Source of the DNA: Pseudogracilibacillus sp037072025
GTDB lineage: Bacteria > Bacillota > Bacilli > Bacillales > Amphibacillaceae
Direction: 5' to 3'
Assembly: GCF_037072025.1 (NCBI RefSeq)
Contig: NZ_JAXHDD010000013.1
Location: 1 to 64,000, forward strand
Length of the DNA stretch: 64,000 nt
Part shown: one piece after another, positions 18,407 through 27,726 of the stretch
Layout: every line of letters starts with the position of its first letter
How positions within the stretch are numbered: the stretch's first letter is position 1
Position numbers and translations under genes: made by a program
The notes under the pieces: generated by a model
What the model was told of the DNA's origin: nothing
The model's database searches: none
Seen by the model: the letters and a program-made list of their open reading frames with translations, nothing else

Positions 18407-19402
18407 TCACAATCCAAACGCTTCTGCCAATAAACGATAAGAAATGTACTTCGCTTCTTCATCATGCGTTATCGTGATAATCATCATCTCGTCAGCCTTA
18501 TATTTTTCGTTTAGTTCCTCGATTTCCGCCTTCACTTTGACAGGATCGCCGATGATCATATTACGTTTCATCTTTTCGATTTTCTTTTTGTCTTCATCTG
18601 TGTATACATAGTTCTTCGCCTCTGCGACAGACGGGATTTCACGGTTTTCAACCATATTATCTTGATGGATTTTCCAAAGAAAATAACTTAACGCAAGTTC
18701 CTCCGCTTCCTCCAAAGTTTCCGCACAAATTACAGTAATCGCTACAATTACATGGCCTGATGTCCCATGATGTTCAGAATATTTCTCACGATAATCTTTC
18801 ACGATATCAGGCCCAACAAAATCAGTCATAAAATGTCCAAATGCATAATCCAATCCGTTTTCAGCGGCCAAGTCTGCACTTTTTCCACTCGTTCCAAGTA
18901 ACCATGTCTCTGGCGGGGTATCTGGAACAGGAGTTGGGGATATTTTTCCATACGGATGATCTATCGGAAAACTTCCATGCAAAAATCCAAGCAACTCTTT
19001 AATTTGTTTTGGATACTCATTTACCTGTTTTAAATAATTATCTGATAACGCCAGCGATACCTCCGCTGACCCTCCTGGTGCACGACCTAGACCTAAATCG
19101 ATTCGTCCAGGAAAAAGCGTCTGCAATAAATTATATGTTTCTGCCACACGAAACGGTTTATAATATGGTAAAAGTACCGCTCCAGCACCAATCCGAATCC
19201 GCTCCGTTTGAGAGCCAATCACTCCAAGCATGACATCTGGATTCGGTGAAGCAAGTCCAAATAAATCGTGGTGCTCCGCAATCCAGTACCGATGATACCC
19301 AAGCTCCTCCCCAAGTTGCGCTAATTTCACAGAAGTTTCCAGCGCCTCTTTCGGGGTTTTTCCATCCGAAATCGGCGACTGATCTAATATACTTAATTTC
19401 AT
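18407..19402 (-). CDS. LLM-class flavin-dependent oxidoreductase (luciferase-like)
   Basis: 331 residues, F420/FMN luciferase-like TIM barrel of the MsnO8/YceB group. Typical start KLSILDQSPI, then YHRYWIAEHHD and RIRIGAGAVLLPYY. Probably an FMN-dependent monooxygenase or oxidoreductase; substrate unknown. Stands alone, and its 3' end faces array 3. Confidence 0.88.
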   Translation of the reverse strand: MKLSILDQSPISDGKTPKEALETSVKLAQLGEELGYHRYWIAEHHDLFGLASPNPDVMLGVIGSQTERIRIGAGAVLLPYYKPFRVAETYNLLQTLFPGRIDLGLGRAPGGSAEVSLALSDNYLKQVNEYPKQIKELLGFLHGSFPIDHPYGKISPTPVPDTPPETWLLGTSGKSADLAAENGLDYAFGHFMTDFVGPDIVKDYREKYSEHHGTSGHVIVAITVICAETLEEAEELALSYFLWKIHQDNMVENREIPSVAEAKNYVYTDEDKKKIEKMKRNMIIGDPVKVKAEIEELNEKYKADEMMIITITHDEEAKYISYRLLAEAFGL

Positions 19403-19614
19403 AACGAATCACCTCGTACTGTGGATTATATTAGAAGTCTTGGCTAATCGCCAATCTTTTATAGCGAAATCCGTATACAGTAAGAAGGCTTTATATTGTC
19501 TTACCTACAAAAATATAGCTAAATATATATATAGGTTGAAAGTTATCATATTGTATTCCAAAATGATCATATTAAATCTACACGAAAGTGGTATACTATT
19601 TTGGATGGTGAAAA

Positions 19615-20349
19615 ATGATGATATTAAATACTAAACTCCCACAATTTCTCCCAAAAATTCAATCTCTAGCTGAATTTAATAAACAAACTCTTCTTACCGA
19701 CTCCTTCTTATTAGAAACAGAAGGAGATCTGGCCATGTATTATGCTCCACATAATGAGTATATAAATACCGACGCAAAAATTATTATCGTCGGTATCACT
19801 CCGGGCTGGAATCAGATGAAGACAGCATACATCCAGCTTGTAAAATCGATTAGCAAAGGAGAGTCTTTGGAAAAAATGCTTGAAAATACAAAAATTGCTG
19901 CCAGTTTTTCAGGTACAATGCGTAAAAACCTAATCGTTATGCTTGATAAAATTGGACTTCCGGAAACTCTTGCCATTGATTCGAGTGAGCAACTTTTTAG
20001 CACTTACCGCTCTTTTCTCCATACGACTTCTATCATTAAATACCCTGTCTTTTATAAAGGCAAAAATTACACTGGACACACCCCGACTATCGACCAGTCT
20101 AAACTCCTCAAGCGTTATGCATATGAAGTTTTCCCAATAGAACTAGCGCAAATTACTGATCCTGCGCTCGTCATTCCGCTTGGAAAAGCAACGGAAAAAG
20201 TAATCCACACTGTACAAAATAAAAACGAGCAACATATTTATTTATACGGCTTTCCGCATCCATCTGGAGCAAACGGACATCGCGAGAAACAGTTTAAACT
20301 AAATCAGAAACAACTAGAAGATAAATTTAAGATTTGGAGAAATAGCTGA
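19615..20349 (+). CDS. Uracil-DNA-glycosylase-superfamily-like protein
   Basis: 244 residues with two UDG-fold hallmarks: an N-terminal GITPGWNQ (about residues 62-69, like the GxNPG water-activating loop) and a C-terminal FPHPSGANGHR (like the HPSPA/HPSP minor-groove loop). The Asp of family 1 is absent, as in SMUG-type enzymes. It may repair deaminated bases or act on another nucleic acid substrate. Weak ribosome site GGTG before ATG. Assignment from motifs only. Confidence 0.55.
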   Translation: MMILNTKLPQFLPKIQSLAEFNKQTLLTDSFLLETEGDLAMYYAPHNEYINTDAKIIIVGITPGWNQMKTAYIQLVKSISKGESLEKMLENTKIAASFSGTMRKNLIVMLDKIGLPETLAIDSSEQLFSTYRSFLHTTSIIKYPVFYKGKNYTGHTPTIDQSKLLKRYAYEVFPIELAQITDPALVIPLGKATEKVIHTVQNKNEQHIYLYGFPHPSGANGHREKQFKLNQKQLEDKFKIWRNS

Positions 20350-20391
20350 TAGAATTTTACTTTACATTTTTTACCTGCAAGTTTTATTCGA

Positions 20392-21668
20392 AAATTACAT
20401 ATTACTAAAGACAAATTTACGGACGGTGTACTTGATCCAAATAAAAAAATGGAATATGTTGTAAAAGACGGTGGACATATCGTTGCAAATACGACGCCGG
20501 GTTGTTGGGGACCGATGATTACACCAGCTCTAAAAGGTGGACATGAGGTGACAAAGCCTGTCTATGTAGAAGGGGCGGAAATTGGGGATGCAATTGTCAT
20601 CCATATTAAATCAATAGAAATTACTTCCTTTGTCACTGCATCAGGAAATGATAAACCGGTAGACGGACGTTTTAATGGAGACCCGTTTGTTGATGCTTAT
20701 TGTCCGAATTGTAAAACGGTAAACCCCGAAACAGTAATTAAGGGAATTGGGAATACGGCTATCCATTGTAAAAATTGTGATACGGATATAACACCGTTTA
20801 ATTTTACACATGCTTATACAATCGCATTCGATGATAAGAAAACGATGGGACTTACGCTAAATAAAGAAGCAGCCGAAACGGTGGCTCAAGATGGAAGAAA
20901 ATTCATGTGTACACCCGAACATTCTATCCAAAACCCAATCGTCACCTTTGCCCCGCACGATATGCCCGCAACAATGGCGAGAATACGGAGTTTTGTTGGA
21001 CAACTTGGCACCACGCCAGCAAGAGCGATGCCAGATTCCCATAATGCTGGTGACTTTGGACAGTTTTTAATCGATGCTCCACATGATTATCGGGTCACCG
21101 AAGAACAATTAGAAGATCGTACAGACGGCCATATGGATATTAACCGTGTACGTGCAGGTGCTGTCTTAATCTGTCCGGTGAAAGTGGAAGGCGGTGGTGT
21201 TTACGTTGGGGATATGCATGCGATGCAAGGGGATGGTGAAATTGCTGGACATACTGCAGATGTCGCTGGAATCGTCAGTCTTCAAGTCCAAGTATTAAAA
21301 AATATGCAACTCGAAGGACCAATTCTACTTCCAGTTGAGGAGGATTTACCTTACTTAGCAAAACCGTTTACGGAACAAGAAAAAATTCGCGCCCAACAAA
21401 TCGCCAAACATTGGAAGATGAATGAAGTAGAAAACGTATGCCCGATGGAACAGGAGCCAACTTAAATGATGCAACGACAAATGGTATGGAAAGAGCAGCA
21501 AATTTTTTCGATATTACCGTTCCCGAAGTGATGAACCGTGCTACGATAAATGGTGCGATTGAAATCGGTCGTCATCCAGGGGTTGTCACCGTTACATTTT
21601 TAGCACCAGAATCGTATTTAGATAAGAAAGGATTACTTGATTTAGTAAAAGAACAATATGTGTTGTGA
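20392..21668 (+). pseudogene. Acetamidase/formamidase-family gene, frameshifted
   Basis: Clear FmdA/AmdA family sequence (GGHIVANTTPGCWGPMITP, MPDSHNAGDFGQFL, GDMHAMQGDGEIAGHT) with an inserted four-cysteine zinc-ribbon-like stretch YCPNCKTV...HCKNCD. Homology starts around ITKDKFTDGV at 20392 without a normal start codon (first ATG 20449). Near 21440 about ten bases are lost, shifting the end (GTGANLNDATTNG ... VKEQYVL) to another frame. Would have hydrolysed short amides; probably inactive now. Confidence 0.8.
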
Positions 21669-21671
21669 AGC

Positions 21672-21697
21672 AAGCTCCCCCAGTAGGGAGCTTTTCT
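21672..21697 (+). terminator. Terminator of the formamidase pseudogene
   Basis: AAGCTCCC (21672-21679) pairs with GGGAGCTT (21686-21693), then TTCTT. Confidence 0.75.
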
Positions 21698-21794
21698 TAT
21701 TAGTAGGACTTTATGTTAGATTCTCTAAGTATGTCAGGCGAGTAACTCTGCATCTTTCATGCCACTAAATATCAGGGCAAGCATCTATAAAAAT

Positions 21795-21820
21795 TCTCCC
21801 CACATCAAGACGTAGGGAGA
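21795..21820 (-). terminator. Terminator of the 2-oxoacid dehydrogenase operon
   Basis: TCTCCC (21795-21800) pairs with GGGAGA (21815-21820); on the minus strand it is followed by ATTTTTAT. Lies just downstream of the E2 stop. Confidence 0.7.
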
Positions 21821-21833
21821 CTATACACTACTA

Positions 21834-22937
21834 CTATTCTATTTTTTCTGGGTTCTCTAAGTACGCAATCAATGTTTGTAAAAATCTTGCGGCTGGCGCT
21901 CCATCGATAATTTGATGATCAAATGTTAAACTTAACGGGATCCTCATTCTTTCCAAAACTTGTCCGTTCTCAATTACTAAATAAGTTTCAATTTTTCCTA
22001 ACCCTAAGATTGCGACTTCAGGTGTATTAATGATTGGTGTAAAGAAGTGAATGCCAAATGCACCCAAGTTTGTAACCGTAAAGGTGCTACCAGATATCTT
22101 TTTCGGATCAATTTTTTTATCTTGAACAGATTGTGCCAACGCTTCTACCTCTTTATCCAAGGATTCAAGTGAATGCTGATCCGCATTTTCCACGACTGGA
22201 ACAAAGAGTCCTTCTTCCGTATCCGTTGCAACTCCTAAATTAATCTCTTCGCTCTGTTTCCATACATCATTTTCATACGTACCGTTCATATATAAGTGCT
22301 CTTTGATCGCCTTTACAACAGCGTAAACTATCCAACTATTCCAGCTCATTTTTTTCTCGTAATTTTCCCGCTTAATTGCAAGTTTTGTCACATCAGCATA
22401 AGCAGTTTCCGTCAACTGGGCGCTATTTTGTAAGCTTTCTCTCATCCGAGTGGCAATTGTCTTCCGAATACCGGTTAATCTTTCACCAGATCCTGACTTA
22501 CCTTCTACAAACTTTCGTATATCTTTTTCTGTAATTTTGCCACCGCTACCGGATCCTTGAACTTCCGTTAAATCAACGTTTAGATCTTTTGCCAGTTTCC
22601 GTAGGCGTGGTGCTACCCGAACGAAGGAACGTTTAGCGGGCTCTTCCGCAATAGTAGCTGCTACGGTAGATTCAGTGACTTCCTCAACCGATGCATCTGA
22701 ACCTGTCTTTGCAATAATACCTAAAACATCTCCGACAGTTGCTACCTCTCCTCTTTTTACAATGATTCTCTCTAATACTCCGTCCGCTTCTGCTTCTATT
22801 TCACTAACCGCTTTTTCCGTTTGAACTTCGACTAACACTTCACCTTTTTGAACAGTATCTCCTTCTTGTTTATGCCAAAATATGATCGAGCTTTCTTCAT
22901 AATTTTCATCAAATCTTGGAAGTATAACTTCTGCCAT
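21834..22937 (-). CDS. acoC: 2-oxoacid (acetoin-type) dehydrogenase E2, lipoamide acyltransferase
   Basis: 367 residues. Lipoyl domain 1-80 with lipoyl-Lys42 in VQTEKAVSE, peripheral subunit-binding domain about 107-144, catalytic domain ending in DHQIIDGAP (consensus DHxxxDGA). Short compared with pyruvate dehydrogenase E2, as for acetoin-type complexes. Third gene of the E1a-E1b-E2 operon. No E3 gene follows, so dihydrolipoamide dehydrogenase must come from elsewhere. Acetoin versus branched-chain substrate cannot be settled by eye. Confidence 0.85.
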   Translation of the reverse strand: MAEVILPRFDENYEESSIIFWHKQEGDTVQKGEVLVEVQTEKAVSEIEAEADGVLERIIVKRGEVATVGDVLGIIAKTGSDASVEEVTESTVAATIAEEPAKRSFVRVAPRLRKLAKDLNVDLTEVQGSGSGGKITEKDIRKFVEGKSGSGERLTGIRKTIATRMRESLQNSAQLTETAYADVTKLAIKRENYEKKMSWNSWIVYAVVKAIKEHLYMNGTYENDVWKQSEEINLGVATDTEEGLFVPVVENADQHSLESLDKEVEALAQSVQDKKIDPKKISGSTFTVTNLGAFGIHFFTPIINTPEVAILGLGKIETYLVIENGQVLERMRIPLSLTFDHQIIDGAPAARFLQTLIAYLENPEKIE

Positions 22938-22962
22938 CGTATTTGCACCCCTTAGAAAGCTA

Positions 22963-23988
22963 TTAGTCTTCCTCCAGCATTTCCTTTACCGCTTCATAGA
23001 TTTTATCCGCACTAGGAACAACAAACTGCTCAAGTGGACGACTATACGGGATTGGAACATCTGGTATTGCAAGTCTTTTTATTGGAGAATCGAGATCATA
23101 TAACGCTTCCTCAGCAACAATTGCACTAATTTCCGCTGTCATTCCATAAGATAAATAATCTTCATCAACAACTAATAAACGATGCGTTTTTCGTACAGAT
23201 TCTAAAATAGTTTCCTTATCTAGTGGGACAAGTGAACGTAGATCAATAACTTCTACGTTAATTCCTTCTTCCGCAAGTCTTTCTGCTGCTTCCAAAGCAT
23301 AAACTGTCATCATCTGGATGCCGACAATCGTAACATCCGCACCTTCTCTAGCAACGTTTGCCTTTCCTAAGGGCACTGTATAGGCTTCTTCAGGAACATG
23401 TCCGACAGCCGCATCCAATTGATCCATCCAACCTAAACCTTGTAACGTTTTGTGGAACATAAATACTACCGGATCATCGTCCCGGATTGCAGACGTCATC
23501 ATCCCTTTTAAATCATATGGTGTCGTTGGAGCGACGACTTTCATTCCGGGTAAATGGGCAAACGTTGCGTAAAGCGTCTGAGAATGCTGCGCCGCATCGT
23601 TGTATTCTCCACCAACAGCGGTCATGAGAACCATCGGCATTTTCACATTCCCACCGGACATATACGGGATTTTTGCCATATGATTGTAAATTTGATCCAT
23701 ACAAACACCAAAAAAATCAACGAACATTAACTCCGTAATCGGCCGCATCCCCTCTGCTGCTGCTCCAATTGCAGCACCGATAAAGGCAGTTTCTGAAATT
23801 GGTGTATCCATAATTCGCTCAGGGCCAAACTTGTCCAACAAACCTTCTGTCGATCCAAAAATCCCACCATATTTTCCAACATCTTCACCTAAGACAAATA
23901 CTTCTTCATTTCTCTCCATTTCAAGGGCTATCGCCTCGGCCATCGCTTTATTTCCAGTCAACAAACGCTGTTTTTTTACAGTTTCCAT
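22963..23988 (-). CDS. acoB: 2-oxoacid (acetoin-type) dehydrogenase E1 beta
   Basis: 341 residues; transketolase central domain then C-terminal domain. Starts METVKKQRL, with conserved VLGEDVGKYGG, SETAFIGAA and a C-terminal PDVPIPYSRPLEQ motif. ATG at 23988 preferred over 24006 because AAGGAGGA lies seven bases before it. Pairs with E1 alpha to decarboxylate the 2-oxo substrate with thiamine diphosphate and load the lipoyl group of E2. Confidence 0.85.
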   Translation of the reverse strand: METVKKQRLLTGNKAMAEAIALEMERNEEVFVLGEDVGKYGGIFGSTEGLLDKFGPERIMDTPISETAFIGAAIGAAAEGMRPITELMFVDFFGVCMDQIYNHMAKIPYMSGGNVKMPMVLMTAVGGEYNDAAQHSQTLYATFAHLPGMKVVAPTTPYDLKGMMTSAIRDDDPVVFMFHKTLQGLGWMDQLDAAVGHVPEEAYTVPLGKANVAREGADVTIVGIQMMTVYALEAAERLAEEGINVEVIDLRSLVPLDKETILESVRKTHRLLVVDEDYLSYGMTAEISAIVAEEALYDLDSPIKRLAIPDVPIPYSRPLEQFVVPSADKIYEAVKEMLEED

Positions 23989-24026
23989 TTCGTGATCCTC
24001 CTTCATCTTTTTATTGATTCATTAGA

Positions 24027-24080
24027 AAACTTGGCTTATCACCAAGCTAACGGAGAATGACTTAGTTGCACTTACGAGTG
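24027..24080. repeat. Dispersed repeat copy between E1 alpha and E1 beta genes
   Basis: AAAACTTGGCTTATCACC AAGC then CTTAGTTGCACTTACGAGTG. Related degenerate copies lie near 9614 and 41790. The self-complementary CTTGG...CCAAG part can form a small hairpin in the operon mRNA. Confidence 0.4.
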
Positions 24081-24157
24081 ATTGACGTACTAGTACTGGT
24101 GTTGTCACAGGACGTGACGGTTTTAGCCAGTGAGCAGTAAAAAAGTTTCATACTCTT

Positions 24158-25147
24158 TTAACTGCTAAAAAGATCCTCTAGTGCAGCTTCAGGTTCAGGA
24201 TATTCACTTTCTCTAGCAAACTGATATGCTTCATCGACTAATGCTTTTACGCGGTTTTCACGTTCCGTAAGTTCCACCTCGTCGGTCAAACCTTCAGATA
24301 AAATATAATTTTTCAGTCGATCAATTGGATCTTTTTCCCGTAAACTCGGAACTTCATCCTCACCTCGATAAAGCTCTGGATCCCCTTGGAAATGCCCAAG
24401 AAAACGATATGTTTCTATTTCAATAATTGTAGGACCTTCCCCGTTTCTAGCCCGCTCAACTGCGCGTTCTGATGCTTTATACATCTCAATTGGGTTATTG
24501 TCATCCACTCGTTCTCCAACAATTCCATATGCAGATGCACGTAAGTGGTTTGACTCCACAGAAGTCGCGCTATCTTTAGGTACCGAAATTCCATATTGGT
24601 TATCCTCAACAACGACAATGACTGGCAATTTCCACAAAGCAGCTAAATTCAGTGATTCGTGAAAAGCACCTGAGTTTGCCGCCCCTTCTCCAATAAAAGC
24701 AACTGCAACAGCATCCGTACCTCTCTTTTTCGCAGCAAGTGCCGCTCCCACCGCCTGCGGAATCCCGGCTCCGACAATTCCACTACAAGCAAATTTTACT
24801 CTCGGATCAAATAAATGCATATGTCCGCCTTTTCCCTTTCCAAGCCCCGTTGCTTTTCCGAACATTTCTGCGGTCATTCGATTTAAATCTACTCCCTTAG
24901 CAATCGCATGATGATGCGGACGGTGCGGGGAAGCCACTGTATCTTCATCCGTCAAATGTGCACAAATACCAACTGCTGCAGGTTCTTGTCCATTCGATAA
25001 ATGCATCTCACCAGGAACCGTCCCAGCCCCAATATTAAATGCAGGAGTTTTTCCTTCCATATAAACTTCTTCCATCGTCTCTTCATAATACCTAATCTTA
25101 ACCATCATTTCGTACATCCATAATAACTTCTCTCTCGGAATACTCAT
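24158..25147 (-). CDS. acoA: 2-oxoacid (acetoin-type) dehydrogenase E1 alpha
   Basis: 329 residues, first gene of the operon. Thiamine diphosphate motif GEGAANSGAFHES...EDNQYG, phosphorylation-loop-type GKGGHMHLFDP. Length and lack of a long N-terminal extension fit acetoin dehydrogenase alpha subunits. Separated from E1 beta by 150 bp with a dispersed repeat, which is unusually wide for this operon. Confidence 0.85.
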   Translation of the reverse strand: MSIPREKLLWMYEMMVKIRYYEETMEEVYMEGKTPAFNIGAGTVPGEMHLSNGQEPAAVGICAHLTDEDTVASPHRPHHHAIAKGVDLNRMTAEMFGKATGLGKGKGGHMHLFDPRVKFACSGIVGAGIPQAVGAALAAKKRGTDAVAVAFIGEGAANSGAFHESLNLAALWKLPVIVVVEDNQYGISVPKDSATSVESNHLRASAYGIVGERVDDNNPIEMYKASERAVERARNGEGPTIIEIETYRFLGHFQGDPELYRGEDEVPSLREKDPIDRLKNYILSEGLTDEVELTERENRVKALVDEAYQFARESEYPEPEAALEDLFSS

Positions 25148-25275
25148 CTTTTTTTCCTCCTTTTTTACGTCATACAGAGTACAAAGGGGACATCGACATT
25201 CAAAAATCGATTAGAATATATATTTTTTCATCATCTCCTTTATGGAAGCAATTGATGAAACCGCCTTCACTATTT

Positions 25276-25304
25276 ATCATACTAAATAGATAATATGCCT
25301 GCAA
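25276..25304 (-). promoter_or_regulatory. Sigma-A promoter of the 2-oxoacid dehydrogenase operon
   Basis: On the minus strand TTGCAG (25299-25304), 17 bp, TATGAT (25276-25281), about 110 bases before the E1 alpha start. No sigma-54 -24/-12 pair is visible, unlike the Bacillus subtilis aco operon. Confidence 0.6.
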
Positions 25305-25410
25305 TACAGTTTAAAACAAATTCATCTAAACTTCATTACATTATTGCAATCCAATGAACCTTTGTCTCGATATATGAAAATTTTGAATCATTTTGAACTT
25401 TTGGTCAAAA

Positions 25411-25444
25411 AAAAGCTCAGTCCGCATATTGAACATGAGCTTTT
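25411..25444 (-). terminator. Terminator of the small zinc-ribbon gene
   Basis: AAAAGCTCA (25411-25419) pairs with TGAGCTTTT (25436-25444); on the minus strand followed by TTTTTTGACC. Confidence 0.75.
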
Positions 25445-25465
25445 ATCCCAATCCCTTATATACTA

Positions 25466-25675
25466 TTAAAAATCCTCCACTAATCGTGCTACATCCTTAC
25501 CACATTTTTCACATTTTCCTTTTAGCAAAACGCCATGGGAATCGTCATGAAGTGAGTAATCCACAATGGTCGTTACAAAGCATTCTCCACAAAAAACATT
25601 TTCAATAATTTTTCGCTGTAAATTCTTAGGTACCTGCTTCCATTTCTTAGCTGCTTTCATATCAATAACCGACAT
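25466..25675 (-). CDS. Small zinc-ribbon-like protein, 69 aa
   Basis: Two CxxC pairs (FCGEC and CEKCGKD) about 27 residues apart suggest one structural zinc site. Helical N-terminus KKWKQVPKNLQRKIIEN. Function unknown; such proteins are common in Bacillales. It has its own terminator and adjacent genes are divergent or unrelated. Confidence 0.7.
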   Translation of the reverse strand: MSVIDMKAAKKWKQVPKNLQRKIIENVFCGECFVTTIVDYSLHDDSHGVLLKGKCEKCGKDVARLVEDF

Positions 25676-25711
25676 AACTTTTCCCCATTTCCTTTGAAGT
25701 TTATGATACCC

Positions 25712-26121
25712 TTATTTACTAGTCATTATTTGTTTCGCAAATCTTCTAAAATCTTGTAAATGTTTATCAATGATAGACTGTAAAATGCTTAGGTTAATGG
25801 ATTGGTAGTCATATACAGCAATATTTCGAAATCCAACCATTGCTTTCATATTTTTTGAAACTTCCGAATCGATATAACCGTTGTTTTCTAATAAAGAAAA
25901 TGCCTCACGATTAGTTTTAGGGATCCAAATTTCCTTTCGCTAACTATATGCATGGCAAGATCTATGCTTGCTTCACATGCTCGTTGTATATTTAAAATGA
26001 TACTGTCCTGTTTTATATAGTTATGAAGGTTTTTCGGATTATGTTCGTAAACTTCTTCTTCTACACGGATGATACACCGTTCTATTGTTGCTATTTTAGA
26101 TAAGCTCACATCACTGTTCAT
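25712..26121 (-). pseudogene. hepT: HepT (DUF86/HEPN) toxin gene, frameshifted
   Basis: Minus-strand HEPN nuclease of the HepT-MntA toxin-antitoxin system. Intact to ERKFG, then a one-base deletion near 25925 (GGATCCC) shifts frame; the other frame continues PKTNREAFSLLENNG to MTSK at 25712. The RNase motif Rx4HxY reads RNIAVYDY: the catalytic His is Tyr (TAT at 25811-25813). The toxin is thus doubly disabled. Overlaps mntA by 11 bp. Confidence 0.85.
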
Positions 26122-26518
26122 AAACGGATCCGCTCTCCTTTATTCTTTCCAACACTTTCTTTCGGCATTCATTTAGGTCTGTGTACATAGAAAGTGCTCT
26201 TATTCGTTGTAAAATAAATTCATTTTCATCCTTGCAAAAAATAACTTCTCCTGTATAAAAAATTTGTGCAGCAAATACAGTATCCACTTTTCTAATATCA
26301 ACAAGATCAACGGATTCAATCTGTAAATTTTCCGCAAGTTGCTGAGCCGTCAGAAAACGTTCATAATCCGAAATATCCGTTTGAGTAAAAAAAGCAATGT
26401 CTATATCACTATCCTTACGTGCAGTACCTTTTGCATAAGATCCAAAAAGAATAATAAATATTGGGTTAAATTTCGATAACGTAGTGCGAATTATTTTTAT
26501 TTGGTCTTGGCTAATCAT
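26111..26518 (-). CDS. mntA: MntA-type nucleotidyltransferase antitoxin
   Basis: 135 residues, minimal nucleotidyltransferase with GSYAKGTARKDSDIDIAF (GSx10DxD motif, about 27-44). MntA proteins neutralise HepT by AMPylating a Tyr near its active site (known for the family). The gene is intact although its toxin partner is broken, which is the expected order of loss. Upstream of and overlapping hepT. Confidence 0.88.
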   Translation of the reverse strand: MISQDQIKIIRTTLSKFNPIFIILFGSYAKGTARKDSDIDIAFFTQTDISDYERFLTAQQLAENLQIESVDLVDIRKVDTVFAAQIFYTGEVIFCKDENEFILQRIRALSMYTDLNECRKKVLERIKESGSVYEQ

Positions 26519-26589
26519 AGGGAAAACCTCCCTTAGTTCCTTTTATGTTAGTTTACCACGGTTGGGGACATACTTCATCCACCATTTTT

Positions 26590-27693
26590 TTACTGCAGTC
26601 TTCCCCGCGCATCGACTTTCCATTCGTCGATCACTTTTCCGTCTCGATACACCAAATACGTTTCAAACAAATTCGCGACAACACAAGCGTGATTCGGAAT
26701 AATTGTAAGTCGATCATTCAATTTCACATCGACCGTGCCTTCAACCGGGATAACGCCATGTTCCTCGGATAGACGAGCGATGACAAATTCGGGGTGTTCC
26801 TTCACAAATCCGTGACCAGCGATACTTGCATTTCCGTGTGCCCCTTGGTCGAGTGCGAGCGTCTTACTACCAGCGTCAATAACAATTCGGTTCTTCTTCA
26901 CAGAAACGACGCTTGAAAGCACGGTGAGTGCACATTGCTCCCTTTTAGCAACGCCAAGTCCGACTTGTACCATATCATAAAATACTGCGTTTCCAGGTCG
27001 GATTTCGGTAATTCCTTCCACGGTACCAGCAATTTTAAATGTCGGTGTCGATCCAACGCTCCGGTTCGGAATTGGAATGCCTGCTGCTTCACATAATTCC
27101 GCACTTGTCACCACAGCAGCCGCCTCTTCATTTGCGATCGTCTCAATTTCCTCGGTCGACGAAGCGGCATATGAATGTCCTGCGTGAGTAAAAATTCCGT
27201 CCAGCCGAAGTCCAGATAGTCCCTTCACATGCTGTGCCAACTCCACGACTTGCTCATTCGGATCCACCCCGACCCGGTTCAACCCTGAGTTTACCTTAAT
27301 CCACACGTTTAGCGGATTTTTGGGATCAAAACACTCCTCCAATAAATCCGCTTGCTCCACGGAATCCACTGCTACGATGACTTTTGCTTGCTCCATCAGC
27401 TTCTTCACTCGTTCTAGCTTTGGTTTTGCGGCGAGTGGATATGCAATCAGAATATCCTTTATCCCACCAGCGACCATTATTTCTGCTTCACCAACTTTTG
27501 CCACAGTAAGACCTACTGCTCCCGCTTCAATTTGCCTCTGTGCTATTTTAATACTTTTATGTGTTTTGATATGCGGCCGTACGGCAACTACTGCCTCTTT
27601 TGCAAAACTGGCAATATCATCAATATTCTTTTCTAGTTTATCTAAATCCAACAACAAAGCTGGTGTATCTATCTTGGCAAAATTTATGCTCAT
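26590..27693 (-). CDS. D-threonine aldolase/D-serine dehydratase-type PLP enzyme
   Basis: 367 residues, alanine-racemase N-terminal barrel (about 10-240) plus DSD1-type C-terminal domain. PLP Lys in RPHIKTHKS (about 43), and the metal-binding PNHACVVANLF near 325. Either D-threonine aldolase or D-serine dehydratase activity is possible. No operon partner tells which. Confidence 0.85.
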   Translation of the reverse strand: MSINFAKIDTPALLLDLDKLEKNIDDIASFAKEAVVAVRPHIKTHKSIKIAQRQIEAGAVGLTVAKVGEAEIMVAGGIKDILIAYPLAAKPKLERVKKLMEQAKVIVAVDSVEQADLLEECFDPKNPLNVWIKVNSGLNRVGVDPNEQVVELAQHVKGLSGLRLDGIFTHAGHSYAASSTEEIETIANEEAAAVVTSAELCEAAGIPIPNRSVGSTPTFKIAGTVEGITEIRPGNAVFYDMVQVGLGVAKREQCALTVLSSVVSVKKNRIVIDAGSKTLALDQGAHGNASIAGHGFVKEHPEFVIARLSEEHGVIPVEGTVDVKLNDRLTIIPNHACVVANLFETYLVYRDGKVIDEWKVDARGRLQ

Positions 27694-27726
27694 CCCTCGG
27701 CCTCCTTTTCATCTATCCAAATTTTA

